A DNA stretch of 64,000 nucleotides from contig NZ_AMZO01000020.1 of NCBI RefSeq assembly GCF_000331515.1, positions 124,001-188,000 on the forward strand, written 5' to 3'. This document shows, in pieces, positions 18,660 to 27,529 of the stretch (positions are counted from its first letter, which is position 1; each line of letters starts with the position of its first letter). The notes under the pieces were generated by a model, which was not told the DNA's origin, did no database searches, and was given only the letters and a program-made list of their open reading frames with translations. A program made the position numbers and the translations under genes. Origin of the DNA: Photobacterium marinum (GTDB lineage: Bacteria > Pseudomonadota > Gammaproteobacteria > Enterobacterales > Vibrionaceae).

Positions 18660-19229
18660 ATGAAGAAGCTTCTTATTGCTGCCTCAGTACTGGCACTGAC
18701 TGCCTGTTCAGCTCCGTCTGAACCTCAGCTAACCATCAACCCGCAGCCGGTTATTTCTGCTCAACCGACAGCAAAAGGTCAGGCTCTTAGCATCGAAAGC
18801 CGCGACCTGCGTACTGCACAGTTCATTGCAGTGGTTGATAGCGGCCGCCAGAACGTGCAACCACTTCACGCCACCCAAAACCTACGTGTGACTCTGGAAG
18901 AGGCCCTATCTCGCCAACTAAGATCACAAGGCTATACTTTGACAGAAAGTAGCCAGGGAACACTACGCCTAGATATTTTAGAAGCGATTGTGAATGTCAA
19001 ACACAGCGTGATGAGCCATGAAATGACAACCAAGCTTCAGCTTCAGTTGGTTGTTGAGTCTCCGAAAGGTAAATTCGTTAAGCGTTACTCAGGTAAGTCT
19101 GCACGCAACGGTGCAATGAGCGCGTCTGTTGAAGATATGGAAGAAGCAATGAACAACCTGATCAGTGCAGTTCTGAAAGATATCTATGCCGATCCTGACC
19201 TGAATACTTACATGCAGGAGAACCTGTAA
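18660..19229 (+). CDS. yajG: YajG-type lipoprotein
   Basis: A 189-residue lipoprotein with signal peptide and lipobox LTAC (Cys 16), followed by a beta-rich domain of the YajG family (LRVTLEEALSRQLRSQGY is the recognisable middle part). Its function is not established; E. coli YajG lies next to ampG, as here. Its stop codon overlaps the ATG of the cyclophilin gene (TAATG), so the two are translationally coupled. Confidence 0.88.
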   Translation: MKKLLIAASVLALTACSAPSEPQLTINPQPVISAQPTAKGQALSIESRDLRTAQFIAVVDSGRQNVQPLHATQNLRVTLEEALSRQLRSQGYTLTESSQGTLRLDILEAIVNVKHSVMSHEMTTKLQLQLVVESPKGKFVKRYSGKSARNGAMSASVEDMEEAMNNLISAVLKDIYADPDLNTYMQENL

Positions 19230-19783
19230 TGCGACGTTTTCTTGTTGCACTACTTGTGTGTTTCGCGCTACCTGTCAGTGCTGCTACACAAGTACTGGTT
19301 ACAACGAATCTGGGTGATTTTACCATTCAGCTTGATGAGAAAAATGCACCAGTTTCCAGCCAGAACTTTATCCGTTATGTTGAAGATGGCAGCTATGAAG
19401 GCACCATCTTTCACCGCGTAATCCCGGGCTTCATGGCTCAGGGGGGCGGCTTTGATAAAGATCTGAAACGCCGTCCGAGCTACGCGCCGATCAAAAATGA
19501 ATCCACTAACAATCTGAGTAATGAGCGAGCCACTATTGCAATGGCTCGTACTTCTGATCCGGATTCGGCAACCCGTCAGTTCTATATCAACTACCAGAAT
19601 AACGCGTTTCTTGATGCCCGCGGCAACCGTCCTGGCTATGCTGTTTTCGGTAAAGTTGTGAAGGGGTTCTCAGTTATTGAAAAAATGGCTGAAATTCCTA
19701 CCACTACGGTACGCTCTATGGGTATGAAAGATGTTCCACAGCAGCCTATAGTTATTAAAGCAATAAAAATTATCAAAGAGTAG
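19229..19783 (+). CDS. periplasmic cyclophilin-type peptidyl-prolyl isomerase
   Basis: Catalyses cis-trans isomerisation of proline peptide bonds. A signal peptide (about 1-18, ending SAA) directs it to the periplasm. The cyclophilin core is visible: IFHRVIPGFMAQGG with the catalytic arginine, IAMARTSDPDSATRQFYIN, and YAVFGKVVKG. At 184 residues it is close to E. coli PpiA (190 aa), although the PpiA/PpiB assignment is uncertain. It is part of the yajG-cyclophilin-unknown-ampG cluster. Confidence 0.9.
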   Translation: MRRFLVALLVCFALPVSAATQVLVTTNLGDFTIQLDEKNAPVSSQNFIRYVEDGSYEGTIFHRVIPGFMAQGGGFDKDLKRRPSYAPIKNESTNNLSNERATIAMARTSDPDSATRQFYINYQNNAFLDARGNRPGYAVFGKVVKGFSVIEKMAEIPTTTVRSMGMKDVPQQPIVIKAIKIIKE

Positions 19784-19825
19784 GCTAACGTCACCTGGCC
19801 GTTAGTCTGCGACCAGGTGACAACC

Positions 19826-20191
19826 ATGCTTACATTGATTTCATCAAGGCCAGATACCAGCTCAGAATTAATTGATCAGCATATTGCTGATTATGCGCCG
19901 GCTCTGGCCCTGAGTACCCTCGCCACTCTCAGCGGGGAAGTCAGCTACGACTCCCTTAAAAAAACCTGCACCGAACACCTCAGTGACTGGTGGAAACTGT
20001 CAGTACCCTCAGGTTCTTCTCCTTCAAACCATTATGAATCAGGCTATTGGTATCTTCTTCACCTGCTTGAGTCACTTGAAGAACATGAGCTGCTCGGAAA
20101 CACCTTTATTCAGTTTAAAGTCTCCACAACAGCACAATACCTCCTTGGCATAACTGAATATCAAAACAAAATGCAGGGAACCAGGCCTTAG
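19826..20191 (+). CDS. hypothetical protein of 121 residues
   Basis: A small acidic, soluble protein without signal peptide or membrane segment. The ATG at 19826 is preceded by AGGTGA at 5-nt spacing; an in-frame GTG lies 9 bp earlier. The C-terminal half is tryptophan- and tyrosine-rich (DWWKLSVPSGS, YESGYWYLLHLLESLEEHE). It lies 42 bp after the cyclophilin gene with no terminator between, so it is probably in that operon. I do not recognise the family. Confidence 0.65.
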   Translation: MLTLISSRPDTSSELIDQHIADYAPALALSTLATLSGEVSYDSLKKTCTEHLSDWWKLSVPSGSSPSNHYESGYWYLLHLLESLEEHELLGNTFIQFKVSTTAQYLLGITEYQNKMQGTRP

Positions 20192-20408
20192 AAATCAAAC
20201 AAATGTTGAGAATAGACAAATATCAAAAGACAGGTGGCGAACATAATATCCTCGCTTACCATTACGTTTAATGTCTTATCCCCATAGCTACCATGTCAGT
20301 TTACTCGCCTCTCCATACCTTAATCCGGACATCTTGCCCCTTTTTGCTGAAGTTCTTACTCTGTTCGCTTTATAATCGAAAAAAACGTAACACCGGGATT
20401 AGGGGTTC

Positions 20409-21791
20409 ATGGAAAAAACGATTGATAACAACAAACTCGGCTGGCGAGTCTATTTAGAGAAAAAAGTCCTGATCATGCTTGCTCTGGGTTTCTCTTCAGG
20501 GCTACCGCTACTACTGGTCTTCGGTACACTTTCTTTCTGGCTCCGTGAAGCTGAAGTCAGCCGGACTGATATCGGCTTTTTCAGCTGGGTAGCACTAGCT
20601 TACGGTTTTAAGTGGGCCTGGTCACCACTGATTGACCGCTTTCCTATCCCGGTTTTATCCCACTTGTTAGGCCGTCGCCGGGGCTGGATGGTGTTTTCGC
20701 AGCTGATGATCATTGCCTCTCTGGTCGGTATGGCCATCAGTAATCCACAAGTCGATTTAATGCAGCTAGCAATCTTTGCCCTGATTGTCGCCTTCTCTTC
20801 CGCGTCACAGGACATTGTAATTGATGCCTACAGAATCGAACTTGCCTGTGAGCGTTTACAAGCAGCGCTTGCCGCGGCCTATATGACAGGTTACCGATTG
20901 GCGATGATTATGGCCGGCGCAGGCGCACTGGCTTTTGCGGCCTGGTTCGGTTCCGATATCGGTTATGATGTGAACGGTTGGAAATACGCTTATCTCATCA
21001 TGGCCTCCCTGATGTTAGTCGGTCTGTTTACCGCACTTTGCATCAAAGAGCCAAATATCGACAGCTCGGAAATAGACGATCTTGAGCATGACTATTGCCA
21101 GAAACTGCTGGATAAAGGCTTACCAACGAAAACGGCCAAACTTCTGGCATGGTTCTATACTGCCGCCATCATGCCATTCAAAGATTTCTTTACCCGCTAT
21201 GGCAAAGACGCAATGGTCATTCTGGTGTTGATTGGCTGCTACCGTATTTCAGATGTGGTGATGGGGGTAATGGCGAATGCATTCTATGTCGATATGGGCT
21301 TTACCAAAACCGAAGTTGCTTCAGTGTCTAAAGTCTATGGTGTGATAATGACCCTGCTGGGCGCAGGGCTAGGTGGCATACTTGTCAGCCGCTTCAACAC
21401 CATGAAAATCCTGGCTTTGGGCGCAGTATTGGCAGCCTGCACCAACCTGCTGTTTATGGTCTTTACCTATATGGGTAACAGCCTCCCAATGCTGACTCTG
21501 GTGATATCGGTTGATAACCTCAGTGCCGGTATAGCCACTGCCGCCTTCATTACCTACATGTCCAGCCTGACCAATGTCGCCTTCTCTGCAACCCAATACG
21601 CGTTGTTCAGCTCTATCATGTTACTGTTCCCGAAATTCCTTGCCGGATTTTCCGGCCTGTATGTCGACACTTTCGGCTATAACATCTTCTTCCTGAGCAC
21701 AGCTCTGATTGGCATCCCGGTTCTGCTGCTGATTTTTACTGTGAGTAAAAATTCAAAATCAAGTTCAGAAACTCAATCCGAGAGTAACTGA
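20409..21791 (+). CDS. ampG: muropeptide permease AmpG
   Basis: Inner-membrane major-facilitator transporter that imports GlcNAc-anhydroMurNAc peptides released from the cell wall for recycling; in many gamma-proteobacteria it also supplies inducers of ampC beta-lactamase. The 460-residue protein shows about 12-14 hydrophobic segments. Family features include LGFSSGLPLLLVFGTLSFWL at the N-terminus, WSPLIDR, the basic loop LLGRRRGW and ASQDIVIDAYR. Linkage to yajG is conserved with E. coli. Confidence 0.94.
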   Translation: MEKTIDNNKLGWRVYLEKKVLIMLALGFSSGLPLLLVFGTLSFWLREAEVSRTDIGFFSWVALAYGFKWAWSPLIDRFPIPVLSHLLGRRRGWMVFSQLMIIASLVGMAISNPQVDLMQLAIFALIVAFSSASQDIVIDAYRIELACERLQAALAAAYMTGYRLAMIMAGAGALAFAAWFGSDIGYDVNGWKYAYLIMASLMLVGLFTALCIKEPNIDSSEIDDLEHDYCQKLLDKGLPTKTAKLLAWFYTAAIMPFKDFFTRYGKDAMVILVLIGCYRISDVVMGVMANAFYVDMGFTKTEVASVSKVYGVIMTLLGAGLGGILVSRFNTMKILALGAVLAACTNLLFMVFTYMGNSLPMLTLVISVDNLSAGIATAAFITYMSSLTNVAFSATQYALFSSIMLLFPKFLAGFSGLYVDTFGYNIFFLSTALIGIPVLLLIFTVSKNSKSSSETQSESN

Positions 21792-21797
21792 TCTTAC

Positions 21798-21825
21798 CGT
21801 CGGGAGCATTTCAGTGCTCCCGACG
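21798..21825 (+). terminator. strong hairpin after ampG
   Basis: Perfect 11-bp stem CGTCGGGAGCA / TGCTCCCGACG with a 6-nt loop, 6 bp after the ampG stop. There is no T-tract, so it may be a transcript-stabilising 3' hairpin rather than a true intrinsic terminator. Confidence 0.6.
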
Positions 21826-21998
21826 CAAAAAACGGTAGTATTTTGTTGAAGCATTTTTCTTCCACTTTCCATATATCAAACTTTTCTCTCCGAAATACCG
21901 CTAAAAAGCCGCCATTAGATGAGCGCCTTATCACTTAGTTCAGAAAATATTCAGAAAAAACATAAAAAATAACGATCAAGATCACCAATAACCTGAAA

Positions 21999-22050
21999 TG
22001 TAATGGATTACAGAAGATCGTGATCACGTTTAGAAAAGGATTGCGCAATC
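21999..22050. promoter_or_regulatory. three stacked palindromes upstream of ompK
   Basis: TGTAATGGATTACA (21999-22012), CGTGATCACG (22019-22028) and GATTGCGCAATC (22039-22050) are each perfect or near-perfect palindromes, with centres 18 and 21 bp apart. They lie 100-150 bp before the ompK ATG. Tsx-type channel genes in enteric bacteria and Vibrio are controlled by CRP and CytR, but none of these matches a CRP site fully. The rest of the interval from 21831 to 22152 shows no gene. Confidence 0.5.
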
Positions 22051-22152
22051 GTTACATTCCAAAAAGTGACTCGAAACCATAAAATCTTCGCCATAAATAC
22101 GGGCTCCCCAAAAAAAGCCCGATTCTTAAAAAACAATTAGCGAGAGTTAACC

Positions 22153-22953
22153 ATGCGTAAATCACTAGTAGCACTGAGCGTCCTAGCAGCAACAGCTCTT
22201 CCAGCAGCAGTAAATGCAGCAGACTACTCTGACGACATCCACAAGAACGACTATAGCTGGTCACAGTTCAACCTAATGTACGCTTTTGACGAGCTGCCTT
22301 TAGAGTCTAGTCATGACTACCTTGAAATGGAATTTGGCGGTCGCTCTGGCATCTTCGATCTTTACGGTTATGTTGACGTATTCAACCTAACTAGTGATCC
22401 AGATAGCGACAAGACCAAAAACAACGCCGAAAAAATGTTCATGAAATTCGCACCACGCGTTTCTCTTGATGCAGTGACTGGCAAAGATCTTTCTTTCGGT
22501 CCAGTTAAAGAGCTTTACCTAGCTACTCTGATGGAGTGGGGTGGAAATGCAGGTGTAAACACTCAAAAAATCGGTCTTGGTTCAGATGTAGAGGTGCCAT
22601 GGTTTGGTAAGGTTGGCCTGAATCTATACGGCACATATGATTCAAACGCTAAAGACTGGAACGGCTACCAGATTTCTACCAACTGGTTCAAACCATTCTA
22701 CTTCCTGGATAACGGCAGCTTCATCTCTTACCAGGGTTACATTGACTACCAATTTGGTATGGAAACTAACGGTAACCCAGGTAAAACAAGCAACGGTGGG
22801 GCGATGTTCAACGGTATCTACTGGCACTCTGATCGCTACGCTGTAGGTTACGGTCTGAAAGCATACAAAGACATCTACGGCCTGAAAGATGGCGGTTTCA
22901 TCGGTAAAGCGACAGGTGTAGGCCACTACGTAAGCGTAACTTACAAATTCTAA
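22153..22953 (+). CDS. ompK: outer membrane nucleoside-specific channel of the OmpK/Tsx family
   Basis: A 266-residue beta-barrel precursor with signal peptide (about 1-22, ending VNAAD). OmpK is a Vibrio outer membrane protein related to Tsx and is known as receptor of vibriophage KVP40. Features: YSDDIHKNDYSW at the mature N-terminus, FGGRSGIFDLYGYVDVF, FKFAP-like strands (MKFAPRVSLDA), and the C-terminal VTYKF ending in phenylalanine as needed for barrel insertion. A paralogue follows 369 bp downstream. Substrate is inferred from the family only. Confidence 0.9.
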   Translation: MRKSLVALSVLAATALPAAVNAADYSDDIHKNDYSWSQFNLMYAFDELPLESSHDYLEMEFGGRSGIFDLYGYVDVFNLTSDPDSDKTKNNAEKMFMKFAPRVSLDAVTGKDLSFGPVKELYLATLMEWGGNAGVNTQKIGLGSDVEVPWFGKVGLNLYGTYDSNAKDWNGYQISTNWFKPFYFLDNGSFISYQGYIDYQFGMETNGNPGKTSNGGAMFNGIYWHSDRYAVGYGLKAYKDIYGLKDGGFIGKATGVGHYVSVTYKF

Positions 22954-22973
22954 TTGCTTCAGCAATTAGCATG

Positions 22974-22999
22974 AAAAAGGCGCCTCATGGCGCCTTTTT
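22974..22999 (+). terminator. terminator after ompK
   Basis: Stem AAAAAGGCGCC / GGCGCCTTTTT with a TCAT loop and T-run. It separates the two tandem ompK paralogues, so they are not one simple operon. Confidence 0.87.
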
Positions 23000-23322
23000 A
23001 TTTTACTGTCCCTATCTTCTCAGAAATAAGATCGAAATTACTTGCGAGACATCCCCGCTTTCTACTTCTTTTTCTTCCATATTTTTCACCACAATCCAAA
23101 CCGAAACCTGAGATAAACGCCTTAGCTTTAAGACGGAGCCACAAGGCTGAGAGATTACGCTAGCCTTTGCTGTATGAGCGCAACGTAAATTTACCCCATA
23201 ACACGCTCACAACCGCGACTTGTCGCAATATTTGCCCGACGGTATCTCCCCCATAGATACCGAAAAGCAACGCTGACAAGGATGCATCTCAAGCAATGGC
23301 AAATGGTTAGCGAGAACTCATC
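23000..23322. other. leader region of the second ompK paralogue
   Basis: No gene seen. Two structured elements stand out: GCGACTTGTCGC (23215-23226) and a hairpin CGGTATCT / AGATACCG with a 7-nt loop (23240-23262), 60-110 bp before the ATG. TTAGCGAGA precedes both this start codon and that of ompK, suggesting the translation-start region was copied with the gene. Confidence 0.5.
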
Positions 23323-24162
23323 ATGTATAGAACTCTGGCAGCTCTTAGCATCAGTACAGCTCTTGCCTTATCCGGCGCGAGCTTCGCCGTCGATTACTCT
23401 GACGACATCCGCAAGAACGACTATAAATGGTTCACTTTTAACTTGATGCAAAGTATCGACAACAAAATTCCTTTCGGATTTCAGGATGATACTTACTTTG
23501 AAATGGAATTTGGTGGCCGCTCAGGTTGGCTAGATCTCTACGGTTATTTGGATGTTTTTGATGTACTCAATTCAAGTAATTCTGACCGAAACAAACCTGA
23601 AGGTAGCGATGACTTTGCCGATAACTTCTTTTTCAAATTTGCACCACGCGTCTCTCTTGATGGAATAACAGGTAAAGATCTCTCATTCGGTCCAGTACAG
23701 GAACTCTATATCTCTACCGTGACTAACGTCGGTGATAACGCGTTATTTGAGCACTATATCGGTATCGGATCTGATATCCAGGTTCCCTGGTTTGGCAAAA
23801 TGGGGCTGAATACCTATGCCCGTTACGTTCGTGAAAACTTTGGGGCAGCCAACGAAAGTGAGTGGGACGGCTATATGGTTTCCACCAACTGGTTCAAACC
23901 CTGGTATACCATGGACAGCGGTGATTTTATTACCTATCAGGGTTATCTTGACTACAAATTTGGTGCGTCAAAAATCTCTGACGGTATAAACCGCTCTACT
24001 ACATCCGTCGAATGGTTTAACGGTATTTACTACCACACTCCGCAATGGGCATTTGGCTATGGCCTGAAATATTATAAAGATATGGCCCTGTTTAAAGACG
24101 GTGGTTTTGCCGGTGAAACCACAGGCTTCGGTCATTACCTCTCAGTCAACTATAAGTTCTGA
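23323..24162 (+). CDS. second OmpK/Tsx-family outer membrane channel
   Basis: A 279-residue paralogue of the preceding ompK with signal peptide (about 1-22, ending SFAVD). It shares YSDDIRKNDYKW, EFGGRSGWLDLYGYLDVFD, KFAPRVSLDGITGKDLSFG, the NWFKPWY segment and a C-terminal NYKF. Differences concentrate in predicted loops: it has longer inserts after the first strand (IPFGFQDDTYF) and in the region of SNSDRNKPEGSDD. It probably arose by tandem duplication and may have changed substrate or phage-receptor surface. It ends in its own terminator. Confidence 0.88.
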   Translation: MYRTLAALSISTALALSGASFAVDYSDDIRKNDYKWFTFNLMQSIDNKIPFGFQDDTYFEMEFGGRSGWLDLYGYLDVFDVLNSSNSDRNKPEGSDDFADNFFFKFAPRVSLDGITGKDLSFGPVQELYISTVTNVGDNALFEHYIGIGSDIQVPWFGKMGLNTYARYVRENFGAANESEWDGYMVSTNWFKPWYTMDSGDFITYQGYLDYKFGASKISDGINRSTTSVEWFNGIYYHTPQWAFGYGLKYYKDMALFKDGGFAGETTGFGHYLSVNYKF

Positions 24163-24204
24163 TCAAGCCCGACAGACATTACCAATATTCAAAAGTGTCA
24201 AACC

Positions 24205-24236
24205 AAAGAGCACATCATTCTGGTGTGCTCTTTCAT
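24205..24236 (+). terminator. terminator after the second channel gene
   Basis: Stem AAAGAGCACA / TGTGCTCTTT with a 9-nt loop, followed by a short T-containing run. Confidence 0.75.
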
Positions 24237-24311
24237 AATTGATTAATTCAATTAATCTCCCGTGATATCCTGACGTTCTTTAATACAATGATCATCAAAG
24301 GGAGAGTTCTG

Positions 24312-25217
24312 GTGAGATTTACCGTGGTAGGAGCCGGTGCCATCGGACGTTTATGGGGATATAAGCTAAGCCTGCAACATCAGGTACATTTCTGGACCCG
24401 AAGCCAAATTCAGAAACTAACCTTCAGCTTTCACCCCGTTGAACCGGAAACCACGTCGCAAACAGCCTGTTTCCCGGCCAACCAACAAGAATTATTACAA
24501 CACTCTGACTGTGTGCTAATCACAGTAAAAGCATTCCAGGTTCAACAAGCCATCCTTGATATTCGCCCTTTCCTGAGACCCGGTGCACCTGTGGTGATCA
24601 TGCATAACGGGATGGGCAGCCAAGACTCAGCGCTGGCGCAGTTACCTGATAACCCTGTTATCTATGCCACCACCGCTCAGGCTGCATTTCGGCCGACAGA
24701 GCAAGAACTCAAACATACCGGTCTCGGTCAAACCTGGATGGGGGCATTAAACGATGCCGGAACTCATCATGAACACCTGGCAGAGCTTTTTGATCAAGCT
24801 CTGGCACCATGCCAGTGGCACTCTGACATCTACAATCCGTTATGGCAAAAGCTAGCCATTAACTGCTCAATCAATCCGCTTACCGCCATACATCAGTGTC
24901 GTAACGGCGAACTGGCTCATGATAAATATTCAGAAGAACTGGCAACCATCTGCAATGAAGTCGCTCAGGTTACGAGTGCCGAAGGCTATCCAACCAGCGG
25001 CAATGAACTCAAAGCACTGACTGACAAGGTTATCAAAGCAACATCCAATAACTTTTCTTCAATGAATCAGGATATTTGCCAGAAAAGAACGACCGAAATC
25101 GACTATATTACTGGCTATCTGATAGCACGGGCTAAAGCACACCGAATAGAGGTTCCGGCCAACACCCGGCTATGGCAACAAATTAAACAATTGGAGCAGA
25201 AATATAATGACCAATGA
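24312..25217 (+). CDS. panE: 2-dehydropantoate 2-reductase (ketopantoate reductase)
   Basis: NADPH-dependent reduction of ketopantoate to pantoate in pantothenate/coenzyme A synthesis. The Rossmann dinucleotide motif VVGAGAIG starts at residue 5, and the substrate-region lysine is in WQKLAINCSINPLTA, with the NFSSMNQDI segment further on. I chose GTG 24312 (301 aa) because AGGGAGAG precedes it at good spacing; a reading from ATG 24288 would put the ribosome site inside the gene. The end overlaps yajL by 11 bp. Confidence 0.9.
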   Translation: MRFTVVGAGAIGRLWGYKLSLQHQVHFWTRSQIQKLTFSFHPVEPETTSQTACFPANQQELLQHSDCVLITVKAFQVQQAILDIRPFLRPGAPVVIMHNGMGSQDSALAQLPDNPVIYATTAQAAFRPTEQELKHTGLGQTWMGALNDAGTHHEHLAELFDQALAPCQWHSDIYNPLWQKLAINCSINPLTAIHQCRNGELAHDKYSEELATICNEVAQVTSAEGYPTSGNELKALTDKVIKATSNNFSSMNQDICQKRTTEIDYITGYLIARAKAHRIEVPANTRLWQQIKQLEQKYNDQ

Positions 25218-25830
25218 CGCTCAGCTGCAGCGCCCGATTAAAGTTGCAGTTTGTATCGCACCGGGCAGCGAAGAAATGGAAGCCGTCAATACCATGGATA
25301 TCCTTGTTCGTGCCGGTTTTGAAGTAACAGCAGCCAGCACGGCCTCAGACGGTGCTCTGATTGTTGAAGGCTCACGTGGCATCAAGCTGGTCGCTGATGT
25401 CGCGTTAGTTAACATTGCCGATGAACAATTCGACTGTGTCGTTCTTCCGGGCGGCCTTGGAGGCGCTGAATGTTTCCGTGACAGCCCGCTGCTGGTTGAA
25501 TTTGTGATGCAACATAAATATGACGGCAAGCTGATTGCAGCCATCTGCGCTGCACCTGCTGTGGTACTGGAGCACCATAAGATGTTCCCGGAAGCAATCA
25601 TGACGGCTCACCCTGCTTTCCTTGAGCAAATCCCAGAAGAGCGCCGCCGCACCAAACGTGTTGTCTATGATGTTAATCACAACCTGTTAACCAGTCAGGG
25701 ACCGGGTACATCAATGGAATTTGCTTTCGAAATCATTAATCGTCTGGCAGGCAAAGACAAAGCGGTAGAAGTTGCTGAACCTATGGTGGTATGGCCAAAC
25801 ATGCACTATAACGTGCTACCGAGGAAGTAA
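25207..25830 (+). CDS. yajL: DJ-1/PfpI-family protein YajL
   Basis: Member of the DJ-1/ThiJ family, linked in E. coli to protection against oxidative and carbonyl stress; a deglycase activity is reported but debated. The nucleophile-elbow cysteine is C114 in AAICAAPAV, and the supporting glutamate is in APGSEEMEA (E22/E23). GLGGAECFRDS is also conserved. At 207 residues it is close to E. coli YajL (196) with a short N-terminal extension. It is coupled to panE by overlap and lies convergent to thiI. Confidence 0.92.
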   Translation: MTNDAQLQRPIKVAVCIAPGSEEMEAVNTMDILVRAGFEVTAASTASDGALIVEGSRGIKLVADVALVNIADEQFDCVVLPGGLGGAECFRDSPLLVEFVMQHKYDGKLIAAICAAPAVVLEHHKMFPEAIMTAHPAFLEQIPEERRRTKRVVYDVNHNLLTSQGPGTSMEFAFEIINRLAGKDKAVEVAEPMVVWPNMHYNVLPRK

Positions 25831-25871
25831 GGTTCGAGGTATAAGTTTAAAAAGCCTTACCATTAAGTAAT

Positions 25872-25902
25872 AAAAAAACGAGAGCCGAAGCTCTCGTTTT
25901 TC
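25872..25902. terminator. bidirectional terminator between yajL and thiI
   Basis: Stem AAAACGAGAG / CTCTCGTTTT with a CCGAAG loop, A-run before and T-run after. It serves both convergent genes. Confidence 0.88.
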
Positions 25903-25922
25903 TTATTCAGATTCAACTCAGA

Positions 25923-27371
25923 TTACGGACGGTAAACCTTCACGTTATCGAAGCCGTTTTCTTTCAGGTACAACGCCTGCAGACGGCTCATGACACCACG
26001 GTCACAATACAGCAGGTACGTTTTGTCCTGTGGCAGATCGCCAAACTGAGTCGCCAGCTTGTAGAACGGTAGGTGCTTCACCTCAACGTTATCAATTTCA
26101 AGCGGGTTCTCGTCTTCTTCATCCGGGCTACGGATATCAAGAACAATCGCACCAGCATCAATCTGATCAACCAGTTCGATTTCCGGTGCCTGCTCCTGGC
26201 TTTCTTTTTCGATAGCACGAATATCAATCACACGAGCTTCCTGAACAACACGATCTAAAACCGTAAAGTCGAACTTGGCTTCTTCAACTTCCAGCTTCTC
26301 TTTAACCGCTTTAACTGTCGGGCTCTTCGAAATCACACCACAGAATTCCGGCATCGTCTTAGCAAAATCTTCTGTGCCAATCTGACGAGCAACATCAATG
26401 ATGTCTTCTTTATCCCAGTTGATCAGCGGACGCAGGATCAGAGTATCCGTTACATTATCAATGTGGCGAAGGTTAGTCAGAGTCTGGCTTGATACCTGGC
26501 CCAGAGCCTCACCGGTAACCAGCGCCTGAATACCGAAGCGCTCAGCCACTTTACCTGCTGCACGCATGAACATACGCTTCAGCACCACGCCCATCTGGCC
26601 GTCATCGATATTCTCAAGAATTTCAGCTACTACCGGCTCGAAATCCACAGCGATGAATTTAACTTTGGCTGATGAACCGTATTTCTTCCACAGGAAGTGA
26701 GAAACCTGCTTAACGCCGATTTCGTGTGCCGGACCGCCAAGGTTGAAGAAGCAGTAATGAACCTTACTACCGCGTTTGATGTGCAGGTAGCTTGATACAC
26801 CGGAATCGAAACCGCCAGAAATCAGACTCAGCACATCTTCCTGAGTACCCAGAGGGAAACCACCCAGGCCTTTGTGACGCGCAAGGATCTGGTTCAGCTT
26901 CTCGTTAGCCACTTCAACACGAACTGTAATGTCCGGATTTTTCAGTTTAACTGACGCCGACTCAACAGCCTGATTCAGGCCACCACCTACGTAGCGCTCC
27001 AGCTCAATCGAAGTAAAGTCGTGCTTACCGGTACGCTTCGCACGTACACAGAAAGTTTTACCTTCAAGCTGATCACGTACATGTTCCAGTGTCTGCTCGT
27101 AAATATCATGCAGATCTGTAAATTCAGTTTGCTTTACTTCCAGAACGTGGTGAATACCAGGCGTTTGCGTTAATACCGCCAAAACCTCATCACGAATGCT
27201 GCCATCTTTGGAAGAGACTTCGATATGACTACGACGGTTGTGTACCGCGATAGAATCAGACAAACGCTGAAGGATAATGCGGATATTACATTCTAGGATT
27301 TTGGTAAAGCGTTTTCGAACCGATTCACTCTTTACAAAAATCTCTGGATGGGGTTTAACGATAAATTTCAT
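25923..27371 (-). CDS. thiI: tRNA 4-thiouridine synthase / thiamine sulphur transferase
   Basis: Transfers sulphur from IscS to U8 of tRNA and to ThiS for the thiazole of thiamine. The 482-residue protein shows a THUMP domain in the N-terminal third, a PP-loop ATP site [10 protein letters not shown] (about 185-194) and a C-terminal rhodanese domain whose catalytic cysteine is C456 ([11 protein letters not shown]), the same position as in E. coli. It is the full enteric/Vibrio type. Adjacent genes are pomAB upstream on the same strand and yajL convergent. Confidence 0.96.
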   Translation of the reverse strand: MKFIVKPHPEIFVKSESVRKRFTKILECNIRIILQRLSDSIAVHNRRSHIEVSSKDGSIRDEVLAVLTQTPGIHHVLEVKQTEFTDLHDIYEQTLEHVRDQLEGKTFCVRAKRTGKHDFTSIELERYVGGGLNQAVESASVKLKNPDITVRVEVANEKLNQILARHKGLGGFPLGTQEDVLSLISGGFDSGVSSYLHIKRGSKVHYCFFNLGGPAHEIGVKQVSHFLWKKYGSSAKVKFIAVDFEPVVAEILENIDDGQMGVVLKRMFMRAAGKVAERFGIQALVTGEALGQVSSQTLTNLRHIDNVTDTLILRPLINWDKEDIIDVARQIGTEDFAKTMPEFCGVISKSPTVKAVKEKLEVEEAKFDFTVLDRVVQEARVIDIRAIEKESQEQAPEIELVDQIDAGAIVLDIRSPDEEDENPLEIDNVEVKHLPFYKLATQFGDLPQDKTYLLYCDRGVMSRLQALYLKENGFDNVKVYRP

Positions 27372-27473
27372 AACACGCTTCGCTACACAGGGCCAAACAA
27401 TACCATAAGGAATTAAAGGCGCGGATTATACAGCAAGCAAGCTGTTGCTGAAACAAAGATTATACTCAGATAA

Positions 27474-27501
27474 CTTCAGAGCGGGTTACCCCGCCCTGAA
27501 G
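27474..27501 (-). terminator. hairpin after pomB, probable weak terminator
   Basis: Stem CTTCAG-A-GCGGG / CCCGC-C-CTGAAG with a short loop, 29 bp after the pomB stop. The T-tract on the minus strand is poor. The flanking TATACTCAGATAACTTCAG resembles the core of the short intergenic repeats at 9.2 and 17.2 kb. Confidence 0.5.
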
Positions 27502-27529
27502 ATAATACACGGTTAGGATTAGTGTAGGC

